Made by a program: the position numbers and the translations under genes. Below the pieces are notes generated by a model that searched no databases, was not told the origin of the DNA, and saw only the letters and a program-made list of their open reading frames with translations. Shown piece by piece: positions 46,107 to 55,236 of a stretch of 64,000 bases of DNA (position 1 is its first letter; each line of letters begins with the position of its first letter). Source of the DNA: an uncultured Bacilli bacterium (lineage in GTDB: Bacteria; Bacillota_I; Bacilli_A; RF39; UBA660); NCBI GenBank assembly GCA_947632085.1, contig CANRNY010000001.1, positions 1 to 64,000 on the forward strand. The letters run 5' to 3'.

Positions 46107-46115
46107 TGATATAAT
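46107..46115 (+). promoter_or_regulatory. Extended -10 promoter of the YigZ-like gene
   Basis: TGATATAAT, an extended -10 element, followed by AGGTGA and the ATG at 46132; no clear -35 box. Confidence 0.55.
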
Positions 46116-46131
46116 ATCTTCAGGTGAAATT

Positions 46132-46485
46132 ATGAAATTAATTAATGAATCTTTAGTCGAAATAAAAAAATCTAAATTTATTGGTTTATATTATGAAGTA
46201 AATAGTGTTGAAGAAGTAAATACTATATTAAATGATTTAAAAAAAGAACATAAGAAAGCTCGACATATGCCCTATGCTTATAAAATAGGAAGTATAGCTA
46301 AGAAAACTGATGATAAAGAACCAAGTAATACTGCTGGACTACCCATCTATAATTTAATTGAAAGAAAAAATTTAGATAATTGTTTAATTGTTGTTATAAG
46401 ATATTTTGGTGGCACTAAACTAGGTGCTGGTAATTTACTAAGAGCTTATGTTGATGCTGCTAATAAAGCAATAAAAGACCTTTAA
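46132..46485 (+). CDS. YigZ/IMPACT N-terminal domain protein, half length
   Basis: 117 residues. KKSKFIGLYYEVNSVEEVN, ARHMPYAYKIG, DDKEPSNTAGLPIYNLIERK and VIRYFGGTKLGAGNLLRAYVDAA are the hallmarks of the UPF0029/YigZ/IMPACT family, which in other organisms binds ribosomes or Gcn1-like partners. Bacterial YigZ is normally about 200 residues, with a second ferredoxin-like (DUF1949) domain; here the chain stops right after the first domain, directly before a terminator. The C-terminal half may have been lost in this lineage. Confidence 0.88.
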   Translation: MKLINESLVEIKKSKFIGLYYEVNSVEEVNTILNDLKKEHKKARHMPYAYKIGSIAKKTDDKEPSNTAGLPIYNLIERKNLDNCLIVVIRYFGGTKLGAGNLLRAYVDAANKAIKDL

Positions 46486-46498
46486 AAGGTCTTTTTAT
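46471..46498. terminator. Bidirectional terminator, AAGACCTTT type
   Basis: AAAAGACCTTT / AAAGGTCTTTT between the converging YigZ-like gene and nitroreductase remnant. The same stem closes all five giant surface genes. Confidence 0.85.
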
Positions 46499-47019
46499 AT
46501 TAAAACATCATCTATATCTTTACGTGGTCTTTCATGTGGATTTTGCATCTTTTTCCCTACTCCAATACAAGATATAGTATCATCCTTAATATTAAATAAT
46601 TCTTTAATCTCTTCATTAACTAAATTAGTATTGCCAATCCATAAAGTACCTAAACCTAAATCCGTAAAATATAAAATAATATTTTCTATACACGCTCCAA
46701 TCGATATAATATTCATATCTCTATCTCCTAACTCATCATTATCATAAAATACCATAATTAAGTTAGGAACTTCCTTTATAATTGAAGCTGTATGTGGTCC
46801 AGTATGTCCCGGAATATCTTTAGTCTTATCTAAAAGTAACTAAGCTACTTTATTCTTTTCTTCCGTACTTAATATCTTAAATTTCCATGGTTGTCTATTA
46901 TGAGCACTAGGTGCTTTAATCCCCATCTTAATTCCTTCTCTTAAAATACTTTCATCTATTACTTCATCACTATAAACTCTAATACTTCTTCTTTTTAATA
47001 TAGTATCTACTGTTTCCAT
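46495..47019 (-). pseudogene. Nitroreductase-family gene interrupted by an in-frame TAG
   Basis: Translating from the ATG at 47019 gives METVDTILKRRSIRVYSDE and APSAHNRQPWKF, the FMN-binding start of the nitroreductase family. Codon 60 is TAG (46840-46842). The same frame then continues for 115 residues with the rest of the fold, including MNIISIGACIENIILYFTDLG and LGTLWIGN. So one stop splits an otherwise intact gene of about 174 codons. A single C-to-T change (CAG to TAG) would explain it. A short product might restart at 46755, but it would lack the FMN site. Confidence 0.85.
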
Positions 47020-47066
47020 CTAATCACCACTCTTATTTTACCATAAATATAGGAATATCAAACTAT

Positions 47067-47090
47067 AAAAGACCTTTTTAAAGGTCTTTT
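47067..47090 (-). terminator. Terminator, AAGACCTTT type
   Basis: AAAAGACCTTT / AAAGGTCTTTT with a T run on the minus strand; ends the ligase-surface protein operon. Confidence 0.85.
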
Positions 47091-47544
47091 ATTACATTAA
47101 ATACTTTTTATTAACTTGAAAATATATTAAAGCTCCTAAAGAAATTAATACTACAAATAATGCTATTAATATACCATCAGATGTATTTGGAGATAGTATT
47201 GTTTTAGTATTTGTAAATAATACTTTCTTTTCAACACCTTCCTCTATTGTACCTTTATCTCCATCTTTAGTAACATCATAACCATTTACAGCTTTTTCTG
47301 TAACTTCATATTTTATACCTTCAGGAATATTTATTGCTGTTTTACTTTCTCCATCTTTCAATGTGAATGTAGCAACACCATCCTTAAATTCCATCTCACC
47401 ATATTTCCCATTAATATTTTTATCACTTAATGTAACAGTGAAAGTAAATTCTTTATCTCTAGTTTTATTCTTTTCTTTATTACTATCAACTACTTTTTTA
47501 GTAACAGTAAGTAATCCAGTCTTAGCTTTAGTATTAGTAAATAA
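47067..47544 (-). repeat. C-terminal cassette identical to 51456-51933
   Basis: From just before the stop codon to 47544 the sequence matches 51481-51933 base for base, as far as I can read it (offset 4389), covering the sorting signal and most of the last pilin domain; the terminators differ slightly. The two genes diverge abruptly at 47545/51934. Confidence 0.85.
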
Positions 47545-50022
47545 TACTTCAGCAATATCTGCACTTGGTATTACACCTTCATTATTTTTAGCAGACATTT
47601 GGAATTCACTATCTTGTTCTTCTTCGATTTTATATTTCGTACCAACAGGAAGTCCAATTAATCTTATACTTTCGCCACCACCTAAGCTAATAGTCGCAGT
47701 CTTAGTAGTAGAATCATTTTCATCATTAGTAAATGGTAAGAAATATTGTTTGTCTTCTCCATTTTTAGTATATAGATATGCATCTGTTAAATCTTCAGAT
47801 AATGGAAGGTTTAAAGTAATAGTAAAATTAAATTGTCTATTTTTTTGTTCTTCACCATCTAAACCAAATACTTTTTTAGATATTTCTAAATCACCATAAT
47901 TTTTATCCCAATTAACTACTTTAACATATGTATTATGTCCATACGCATTTTCAACTGTTCCAGAATATCTATTATCCTCTTGTTTCAAACCAGGTACATC
48001 AGATGAATAATAAACTTTATAATTATCTGATGACTCTTCAATAATATCGACATTTAAATCTCTAAACTTCGATTCGGAATGAGAAACATTTGCAGAACAA
48101 TACCACCAAACTTTAACATTACCAGCTTCTCCATCCTCATCACTTTTATTTGAGAAAAGTACATGTTCATACTTATCATATTCTGAAGCTATTTTATCAC
48201 TATATTTCTTATATTCATCGCCATATTGTTCCTCTAAATATTCTAAATAATCATTATAATAAAATTTATTTTTTATATAATTATAATATGAATCACTATA
48301 TTTATCTTGAGCAAAACTTTCTAAAGTTAAGTCATCCAAATAATTCTTACGTGTTGAATCTAAAGATTGATTATATTCTTTTTTCAACTCATTAGCATTT
48401 TCAATTTTATATTTAGAATAATAATAGTCATAATAACTTTTAAAAAAATCACGGCGAAGATTAGGATATTTTTCCTTGACATAATCTTCTATTGAATCAT
48501 AATCACTACCATTATTATTATATTCATCGCCATATTTTTCTTCAATATATTTTAAATATTCGTCGTCATAGTCATCATAATAATAACCATATATTCGATC
48601 AAACTTATCAGCAACAAATGAATCATAACTCTTACAATAATAATTATCACAATATTCTTCTGTATTATATTCTTTTACTTTTCTGTATTCATCGCCATAT
48701 TTCTTTTCTAAATATTGTGAAAATTCCTCTTTATACATATCCTTAACTTTATCATAATTTTCCCTCGTAAAATAACTCTCATAGCTTGAACAATACTTAT
48801 GTGCACAATAATCTTGAATAGAATCAAAATCATTATAGTTATCATAATCACTATACCAATCTTCTAAATATGCCCAATATTCATCATAATATTCAGTATG
48901 TTCTTCTCTTAAATATTTATCATAATTATAATCATATTTATTATAAACATAAGAATCAATAGACATAGCATATGATGCATTATAAGGCTTTGTTAATCCA
49001 ACATACCCATCACTCGATACTAATACTTTAAAATTAGTTTCCCATTCATTTAAGTTCGGTGGATACATTTCTTTTTCTAATTTAAAAGTACTTTTAATAC
49101 CTGGAACTAAACTACCTGAAGCCGTCGTTAAACAACCTTGATTAAGTAATGAATTATCATCACTTGGTACATTTAATTTTTTATGTGATAAATTTACTCT
49201 AATTACATTGTCTTCATTATAAACTAATGTGTTTAAAGATGAATGACAACTATTATGCCAGTCACAATAATTATTAATAGAATAAACTTTCAATTTATTA
49301 TCTTCTTTTTTTACTATAATTTTTATAGGATCGAGAAATGTATAGCCATTTTCAGAAAACTCGGATTCATATATCAAATATTTTCCTTCCGGAAGACCCG
49401 TGATTTTTATATCACCATTCTTATCAGTTTTCATTTGTGTAGATTTTATTTCAGAATCTGTTAAATTTTTTATTGTATACCCATCATTAGTTTTATCAAA
49501 AATAACATATTTTTTAATGTAAAAATCAGATACTTCATACAAACTTTCACAATCATCTCCATAACCGCTATCACAAACATTGTTATAATCAAATTCTGGT
49601 TCTACACAAATTTCATCTAATTCCTCAATTTCATATTGATAATATTCTTCAAATGTTTCATAATTTTCTTGAAAGTAAGAACTATTTTCGTATTCTTTTT
49701 TTAATTGATTTTTATACTCATCAGTCTTATATTCATCACAAGGAGCACCCATATTACCTTCATACAAATTGTTAGTAGCCGTAGCCATCTTTATACCGAC
49801 ATTAGATAATGGTTTTTTAGTTCCATTATCATTTTCTTCTGTATGAATAATTATATCTACTGTCTCAGTTCCTTCTGGTAAAGTAAATTCAGAGACATAG
49901 TCATTCGCTTTCGTATTAATTGCAACCGTTAAAATAATAAAACATGCTAAGAAGAATAAAACACTTATTCCAAATATTCTTCTATTTCTATATAAGTAAT
50001 TACTATTTTTATTGTTTTTCAT
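47092..50022 (-). CDS. Giant Tyr-rich sortase-type surface protein, paralogue A
   Basis: 976 residues. Signal peptide at 1-38 (YLYRNRRIFGISVLFFLACF...NTKAND). An SpaA/Cna-B-like domain (FTLPEGTETVDIIIH to LPEGKYLIYESEFS, about 40-240) is broken by a short Tyr/Glu-rich insert with a Cys pair. A second beta domain begins FKLEKEMYPPNLNEWETNFKV (about 315) and carries a Tyr/Asp/Glu-rich insert of about 270 residues. Two FctA/Spy0128-like pilin domains follow (YGDLEISKKVFG, about 711; LLTVTKKVVDS, about 826). The end is ILSPNTSDGI, a helix, NKKYLM: a PxTxD sorting signal. It overlaps the O-antigen-ligase-like gene by 14 bases, so it is expressed with it and has no promoter of its own. Confidence 0.85.
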   Translation of the reverse strand: MKNNKNSNYLYRNRRIFGISVLFFLACFIILTVAINTKANDYVSEFTLPEGTETVDIIIHTEENDNGTKKPLSNVGIKMATATNNLYEGNMGAPCDEYKTDEYKNQLKKEYENSSYFQENYETFEEYYQYEIEELDEICVEPEFDYNNVCDSGYGDDCESLYEVSDFYIKKYVIFDKTNDGYTIKNLTDSEIKSTQMKTDKNGDIKITGLPEGKYLIYESEFSENGYTFLDPIKIIVKKEDNKLKVYSINNYCDWHNSCHSSLNTLVYNEDNVIRVNLSHKKLNVPSDDNSLLNQGCLTTASGSLVPGIKSTFKLEKEMYPPNLNEWETNFKVLVSSDGYVGLTKPYNASYAMSIDSYVYNKYDYNYDKYLREEHTEYYDEYWAYLEDWYSDYDNYNDFDSIQDYCAHKYCSSYESYFTRENYDKVKDMYKEEFSQYLEKKYGDEYRKVKEYNTEEYCDNYYCKSYDSFVADKFDRIYGYYYDDYDDEYLKYIEEKYGDEYNNNGSDYDSIEDYVKEKYPNLRRDFFKSYYDYYYSKYKIENANELKKEYNQSLDSTRKNYLDDLTLESFAQDKYSDSYYNYIKNKFYYNDYLEYLEEQYGDEYKKYSDKIASEYDKYEHVLFSNKSDEDGEAGNVKVWWYCSANVSHSESKFRDLNVDIIEESSDNYKVYYSSDVPGLKQEDNRYSGTVENAYGHNTYVKVVNWDKNYGDLEISKKVFGLDGEEQKNRQFNFTITLNLPLSEDLTDAYLYTKNGEDKQYFLPFTNDENDSTTKTATISLGGGESIRLIGLPVGTKYKIEEEQDSEFQMSAKNNEGVIPSADIAEVLFTNTKAKTGLLTVTKKVVDSNKEKNKTRDKEFTFTVTLSDKNINGKYGEMEFKDGVATFTLKDGESKTAINIPEGIKYEVTEKAVNGYDVTKDGDKGTIEEGVEKKVLFTNTKTILSPNTSDGILIALFVVLISLGALIYFQVNKKYLM
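48150..48960 (-). repeat. Tyr/Asp/Glu-rich repeat insert of paralogue A
   Basis: Coding repeats of about 40-45 residues, degenerate, with units such as YLEYLEEQYGDEYKKYS and EYNTEEYCDNYYCKSYDSF. The block is inserted into a beta domain. Confidence 0.8.
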
Positions 50023-51343
50023 CAGACATCATCTTTCCTTTATTATTGATTAATAATCCTAACATAATAAATAGAAATGGTGCTGTAAAATAAAGATTTA
50101 AAGTAAAGAAATCTTGCATAATATAACATAATATTCCACTACCTATCGCTAAATAGAAATAATTACTTTTTCTTTTTTTAATCCAAATAACTAAACTACT
50201 TAATAGAAGAAGAATATAACTTAATGCGCCAAATATTCCAATATTTATTAAATAACCTAAATAAGTATTATGAGCATTATCAACATATGATGTAAGACCA
50301 GTATTAGCTCTATACCATTGAATAGAAAATCTTTTACTCGTTGTACCAGGACCAGTACCTAACAAAGGATTTTCTAAGAAAAGTTTAAATCCTTGTTTCC
50401 ATATTATTCCACGATTTGAACCAAATTCATCATCAAATCTTCCGTGCATAACTTGAGAAATTTCATGAATCTCTACATTATTACCACGATAGAAGAAAAC
50501 ACCAAGACATCCTATTAAAATAATAACCAATACTCCTATTCCAGCTTTTTTAGCTAATTTATCATTTGTAATAGCAATTGGTAAAGTTAATAAGAAACAT
50601 CCTATAAGAGCTAATAATCCAGAAGCTACTTTACTCATTAAACAAATTACTAAGCCTAAAATTGTTGGAAATAATAATAAACGATCTTTTTCATTATTTG
50701 ATCTTAAAGAAAAGATAAATAATATTGGCAAAGTTAAACAAAAATAAGCAGACAATATATCAATGTTACCAATTGTTCCTAAAAATGATCTACTATATGT
50801 ATAAAAACTAAGATCATCAGGATATAACCATAAAACATTTAAATCTAATATTTGTAAGAAAGCTACTATGCTACATAAACCTACACCAATTCCCATCGCC
50901 CACATAAAGCTTCTTTTAGGTTTCGTAAATAAAGATACTCCAAAAAAGATAGCTACATATAAAAGTGTCATAAGAAAACCTTCATATCTTCCTATTTTGA
51001 AAAATACATCTGGTTTATAATTAGAACATAAAGTAGAAACAAAAGATATTATTAAAAATAGAAAAGCAAAAACATAAGATATTTTAAAATTAAATTTACT
51101 TGTTTTATTTATTGCTTTACTATTTTTCTTCTTAATAATATCTAAAAGAAATAAAATAAGAAGAGAACCAAGCCAAAAACCAGTTAAAATCAATAAGAAA
51201 AATAATTTGGCTCGATCAATATCACTATAACCATTAAAACCGATAATAAGTGGAAATAATAATAACATTAAAAAGATATAAGTATCCGTTACCATTTCAT
51301 AATTTACTTTATTAAACATATTCATTTTTTTCTTTTTTTTCAT
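50009..51343 (-). CDS. O-antigen-ligase-like (Wzy_C superfamily) membrane enzyme
   Basis: About 444 residues from the ATG at 51343, which gives a leader of about 19 bases, as in the sister genes; an ATG at 51355 would leave almost none. About 11-12 helices, with a large outside loop holding NRGIIWKQGFKLFLENPLLGTGPG and DNAHNTYLGYLINIGIFG, the Wzy_C hallmark with its conserved His. Members polymerise or ligate lipid-linked glycans, onto lipid A, other lipids or proteins (PglL/TfpO type). It is the first gene of an operon whose second gene encodes a giant surface protein, overlapping by 14 bases. I infer that it may glycosylate these proteins; the glycan acceptor is not shown by the sequence. 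Confidence 0.85.
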   Translation of the reverse strand: MKKKKKMNMFNKVNYEMVTDTYIFLMLLLFPLIIGFNGYSDIDRAKLFFLLILTGFWLGSLLILFLLDIIKKKNSKAINKTSKFNFKISYVFAFLFLIISFVSTLCSNYKPDVFFKIGRYEGFLMTLLYVAIFFGVSLFTKPKRSFMWAMGIGVGLCSIVAFLQILDLNVLWLYPDDLSFYTYSRSFLGTIGNIDILSAYFCLTLPILFIFSLRSNNEKDRLLLFPTILGLVICLMSKVASGLLALIGCFLLTLPIAITNDKLAKKAGIGVLVIILIGCLGVFFYRGNNVEIHEISQVMHGRFDDEFGSNRGIIWKQGFKLFLENPLLGTGPGTTSKRFSIQWYRANTGLTSYVDNAHNTYLGYLINIGIFGALSYILLLLSSLVIWIKKRKSNYFYLAIGSGILCYIMQDFFTLNLYFTAPFLFIMLGLLINNKGKMMSDEKQ

Positions 51344-51368
51344 AAGCTCACCCATTCTACCTAAGAAA

Positions 51369-51398
51369 AGTATATCTTACTCATAAATCAATTGTCAA
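51369..51398 (-). promoter_or_regulatory. Promoter of the ligase operon, no G tract
   Basis: TTGACA at 51393-51398, 18-base spacer, TATACT at 51369-51374. Same spacing as the G-tract promoters but with an ordinary spacer. Confidence 0.8.
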
Positions 51399-51455
51399 TC
51401 TATTTATAACACGCTGAAGAAAATTAAAATATATATTTATTATTTGCAAAACAAG

Positions 51456-51479
51456 AAGACCTTTTTTTAAAGGTCTTTT
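51456..51479 (-). terminator. Terminator, AAGACCTTT type
   Basis: AAGACCTTT / AAAGGTCTT with a T run on the minus strand, after paralogue B. Confidence 0.85.
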
Positions 51480-51933
51480 ATTACATTAAATACTTTTTAT
51501 TAACTTGAAAATATATTAAAGCTCCTAAAGAAATTAATACTACAAATAATGCTATTAATATACCATCAGATGTATTTGGAGATAGTATTGTTTTAGTATT
51601 TGTAAATAATACTTTCTTTTCAACACCTTCCTCTATTGTACCTTTATCTCCATCTTTAGTAACATCATAACCATTTACAGCTTTTTCTGTAACTTCATAT
51701 TTTATACCTTCAGGAATATTTATTGCTGTTTTACTTTCTCCATCTTTCAATGTGAATGTAGCAACACCATCCTTAAATTCCATCTCACCATATTTCCCAT
51801 TAATATTTTTATCACTTAATGTAACAGTGAAAGTAAATTCTTTATCTCTAGTTTTATTCTTTTCTTTATTACTATCAACTACTTTTTTAGTAACAGTAAG
51901 TAATCCAGTCTTAGCTTTAGTATTAGTAAATAA
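51456..51933 (-). repeat. C-terminal cassette identical to 47067-47544
   Basis: See the partner copy. The cassette includes the sorting signal and the last pilin domain up to KTGLLTV; just upstream the genes differ at many positions. Confidence 0.85.
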
Positions 51934-54900
51934 GACATCAGCAAGATCTGCACTAGGAACTATGCCTTCATTATTTTTTACAGATACTTGGTATCCATTC
52001 TCTTGAACTTCTTCAACCTTATATTTCGTTCCAGCAGGGAGTCCAATAATTCTCATACTTTCTCCGTCTCTTAAAGTAATAGTTGCAATTTTGGTATCAG
52101 AATTATCTCCATCAGTAAGCGTCAAAGACTCTAACTTTTCTTCTCCATTTTTAGTATATAAATATGAATCTGATAAATTTTTAGCTAAAGGTGCAATTAA
52201 AGTAACAGTAAATTTAAATTCTCTATTCGCTTTTTCTTCTTCATCTACACCAAATACTTTTTTAGATATTTCTAAATCACCATAATTTTTATCCCAGTTA
52301 TTTACTTTAACAGATATTTCATGACCAGAAGAATTTTCAACTGTTCCATAATATCTATTACCTTCTTGCTTTAAGCCATTAACATTAGAAGAAAATTTAA
52401 CATCATAATCATTAGATTCTTCAATAATATCAATATATAAATTATCACCTAGCTCACCATAATATGAACAATATTCCCATTCTCTAGTATTACTAAATTC
52501 TGTAACATTTCCATTTTTCTTAGATAAAACAATATGTTCGTATTTATCATTTTCACTAGATATTTTATCATAATATTCTTTATATTCTTTTCCATATTTT
52601 TCTTCTAAATAATTTAAAAAATCATTATAAAAGAATTTGTTTTTTAAATAATTATAATATGTGTCATTATATTTATTTTCCACATATTCTTCTAAAGTTA
52701 AATTATCTACATATTCTTTGCGTTCAGAATCTAAATATTGATTATATTCATCTTTAAATTCATCAAAATATTTATAATTATATTCATAATAATATTCATC
52801 ATAATTACTACGTAAAAAGCTTTCATATAAATTATAATATTTTTCTTCACAATATTTTTCTAAAGTATATTCTTCTTTATATTTTCGATATTCATCACCA
52901 TAATTTTCTTCTAGATATTCCAAATATAAAGGATGGAAGAAACTATAGTTATTAAGATAATATCTATGAAAATTATAATCATAAGTTATATTATATACTT
53001 TCTCACAATATTCTTCTATTGATTCATATTTATCAGTATAATTTTTATACTCTTCACCATATTGTTTTTCTAATAATCCTAAATACTCAGCATGAGTAGA
53101 TTCATAAAGCGCATCATATATTTCAGGATAAAAACCTCTATCTTCATTATAATAAGATTCTCTATGCTTTTCACTAGCATATTTTTCTAAAGTATATCCT
53201 TCCATATAACTATTATAATCATCACTATATTCTTCTTTTATATATTGTAAATACTTATCATAATAATCATCACTACTATAGTATCTATCTAATAAATAAT
53301 CATCATAACTTTCACAATAACGATTAGCACAATATTCTTCAACAGTATAATTTTTTATTTTCTTAAATTCGGCATCATATTTATTACTTAAATATCCTAA
53401 ATATTCGTTATGATATTTATCATTTTCATTAAATTTATAAATTAAATAATTTCCATAACTTTCACCATAAGCATATTCAGCAAATTTTTGTAAAGTATCA
53501 TAATTTTTAATATAATAATCGCTACTTTCATATTTTTCCTTATATGTTTCATCTAAATATAGTAAATATTCATTATAATAATCATTACGATATTCACTTA
53601 AATATTTACCATAATTATAATTATATTTATTATAAATATAATCAACAATAGAATAAATATATTCAGAATTATATGCATTAGTTAATGTACCCCAACCACT
53701 TCCATCAGCAAATACTTTTAAATTAACTTCCCAATCTTTATTTGAGGGAGGGTACATTTCTTTTTCGATTTTAAGTCCAGTTTTACTACCAGTAAAAATT
53801 GTACCTCCGGATACAGTATAACAACTTTGATATGGTAGTTCAGAATTATTTGTTGTATTTTTTTGCTGATGAACAATATTTATTTTAATATTATCATCAT
53901 CTTCTTTAGTAACTTGTATATGTCGTCCAAAATTACTATTTGCAAAATAAACTTTCAGTATACCATCAACTTTTTTTACAATAATTCTTATTGGTCCTAA
54001 AAAAGTCAAACCATTTCCAGATAATTCAGATTCATATATAATATATTTTCCTTCTGGAATATTAGACAATCTCAAATTACCATTTTTATCAGTTTTCACT
54101 TGTGTAGAACTAATTTCTGTATAAGACAAGCTTTCAATTTGATAACCATTATCAGTGCCTTTAAAGTTTAAATATTTATCAAAATGTAATAATGGTATAG
54201 AATATATACAACCAGACTTATCACTTCCATCATAATGACAAATATTATCATAATCATATTCTGGTTCATTACATCTACTACTATATTCATTTTGGTAATA
54301 ATCTTCAAAATTATCAAAATAAGATATATAACTATATTTCTCGCTCATATAATCTTTAAAAGATTTAGGATATTTATCATCCATATATTTTATAAATAAT
54401 TCATTATAATAATCATCATATTTTTCTTTAACATAAGAATCAAAATCTTCATCTTCATAATCTTCACAATATTTTTCTATAGTATATTCTTCTTTAAATT
54501 TTTGATATTCCGTTCCGTATTGTTCTTCTAAATATGCCAAATATTCATCTTTTTCATCATAATCAGAAGAATTAAAATCCTCATCTTTATAATCTTCACA
54601 ATAATCTTCTAATGTATATCTTTTCATAAATAGACGATATGTTCCACTATATTCTTTTTCTAAATATTTTAAATATTCATCTTTATAATTACTATTTTCT
54701 GCTAAGAAATCTTCTTCAGTTTTTAATTCATAATTATCAGTCAATTGTTTCTTTAAATACTCATCAGCCGCTTGATGTCCTGCACCATTATTTTCGTCAG
54801 AATAATATTCATAGTATTTATTTTTTAAATAGTTAACATACCTATCATCTTTGTATTCATCTTCATAACGTTTTTTTCTAGACAAATAGCTTTCTTCCAA

Positions 54901-55209
54901 TTCATTTATACCATCATCAGTTTTGTAATATTCACATTGTTTTGTCGTATAATTTCTATGAAGTGCTGTAGCCATTTTAATACCAACATTAGATAGCGGT
55001 TGTTTATTACCATTATAATCTATATCAGTATGAATAAGTATATCAACCGTTTCAGTTCCTTCTGGTAAAGTAAAATCTATAATATTGTCATCAGCTTTCG
55101 TATTAATTGCAATCGTTAAGATAATAAAGCAAGTTAAGAAAAATAAAACACCTGCTCCTAATATTTTTCTGTTTTTGTAAAAATAATTATTTTTTTTAAT
55201 TTTAATCAT
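51481..55209 (-). CDS. Giant Tyr-rich sortase-type surface protein, paralogue B
   Basis: 1242 residues from the ATG at 55209 (MIKIKKNNYFYKNRKIL), with AGGTGAG upstream; a GTG two codons earlier is less likely. It is the longest complete paralogue. Signal peptide at 1-40; a Cna-B-like domain split by a first Tyr-rich insert (about 83-320); a second beta domain (KIEKEMYPPSNKDWEVNLKV, about 483) split by a second insert (about 510-896) of some nine or ten repeats; then two FctA-like pilin domains (about 975 and 1088) and SPNTSDGI with the membrane helix. The inserts hold repeated EYC and paired Cys. Its C-terminal 150 codons equal those of paralogue A. Its promoter has a shortened G tract. Confidence 0.85.
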   Translation of the reverse strand: MIKIKKNNYFYKNRKILGAGVLFFLTCFIILTIAINTKADDNIIDFTLPEGTETVDILIHTDIDYNGNKQPLSNVGIKMATALHRNYTTKQCEYYKTDDGINELEESYLSRKKRYEDEYKDDRYVNYLKNKYYEYYSDENNGAGHQAADEYLKKQLTDNYELKTEEDFLAENSNYKDEYLKYLEKEYSGTYRLFMKRYTLEDYCEDYKDEDFNSSDYDEKDEYLAYLEEQYGTEYQKFKEEYTIEKYCEDYEDEDFDSYVKEKYDDYYNELFIKYMDDKYPKSFKDYMSEKYSYISYFDNFEDYYQNEYSSRCNEPEYDYDNICHYDGSDKSGCIYSIPLLHFDKYLNFKGTDNGYQIESLSYTEISSTQVKTDKNGNLRLSNIPEGKYIIYESELSGNGLTFLGPIRIIVKKVDGILKVYFANSNFGRHIQVTKEDDDNIKINIVHQQKNTTNNSELPYQSCYTVSGGTIFTGSKTGLKIEKEMYPPSNKDWEVNLKVFADGSGWGTLTNAYNSEYIYSIVDYIYNKYNYNYGKYLSEYRNDYYNEYLLYLDETYKEKYESSDYYIKNYDTLQKFAEYAYGESYGNYLIYKFNENDKYHNEYLGYLSNKYDAEFKKIKNYTVEEYCANRYCESYDDYLLDRYYSSDDYYDKYLQYIKEEYSDDYNSYMEGYTLEKYASEKHRESYYNEDRGFYPEIYDALYESTHAEYLGLLEKQYGEEYKNYTDKYESIEEYCEKVYNITYDYNFHRYYLNNYSFFHPLYLEYLEENYGDEYRKYKEEYTLEKYCEEKYYNLYESFLRSNYDEYYYEYNYKYFDEFKDEYNQYLDSERKEYVDNLTLEEYVENKYNDTYYNYLKNKFFYNDFLNYLEEKYGKEYKEYYDKISSENDKYEHIVLSKKNGNVTEFSNTREWEYCSYYGELGDNLYIDIIEESNDYDVKFSSNVNGLKQEGNRYYGTVENSSGHEISVKVNNWDKNYGDLEISKKVFGVDEEEKANREFKFTVTLIAPLAKNLSDSYLYTKNGEEKLESLTLTDGDNSDTKIATITLRDGESMRIIGLPAGTKYKVEEVQENGYQVSVKNNEGIVPSADLADVLFTNTKAKTGLLTVTKKVVDSNKEKNKTRDKEFTFTVTLSDKNINGKYGEMEFKDGVATFTLKDGESKTAINIPEGIKYEVTEKAVNGYDVTKDGDKGTIEEGVEKKVLFTNTKTILSPNTSDGILIALFVVLISLGALIYFQVNKKYLM
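52520..53690 (-). repeat. Tyr/Asp/Glu-rich repeat insert of paralogue B
   Basis: Nine or ten units of about 40-45 residues: YLEYLEENYGDEYRKYK, then YTLEKYCEEKYYNLYESF, then a Tyr-rich linker. A further insert lies at 54250-54960. Parts (52741-52860, 53210-53350) are almost identical to 56627-56745 and 57100-57240 in paralogue C. Confidence 0.85.
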
Positions 55210-55236
55210 ACGCACTCACCTATTTTATCTAATAGA

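Noticed and set aside
47363..47899. Plus-strand open frame of 178 codons opposite the pilin domains, with shorter copies at 51752-52006, 55551-56006 and 62493-62675
   Set aside because: It is the antisense of conserved FctA-like coding sequence, has no ribosome site, and exists in each paralogue only because the coding strand is conserved.
52520..54960. CRISPR-like look of the repeating AT-rich blocks
   Set aside because: Units are degenerate, unequal in length and keep one reading frame with a clear protein pattern; there is no constant repeat-spacer structure.
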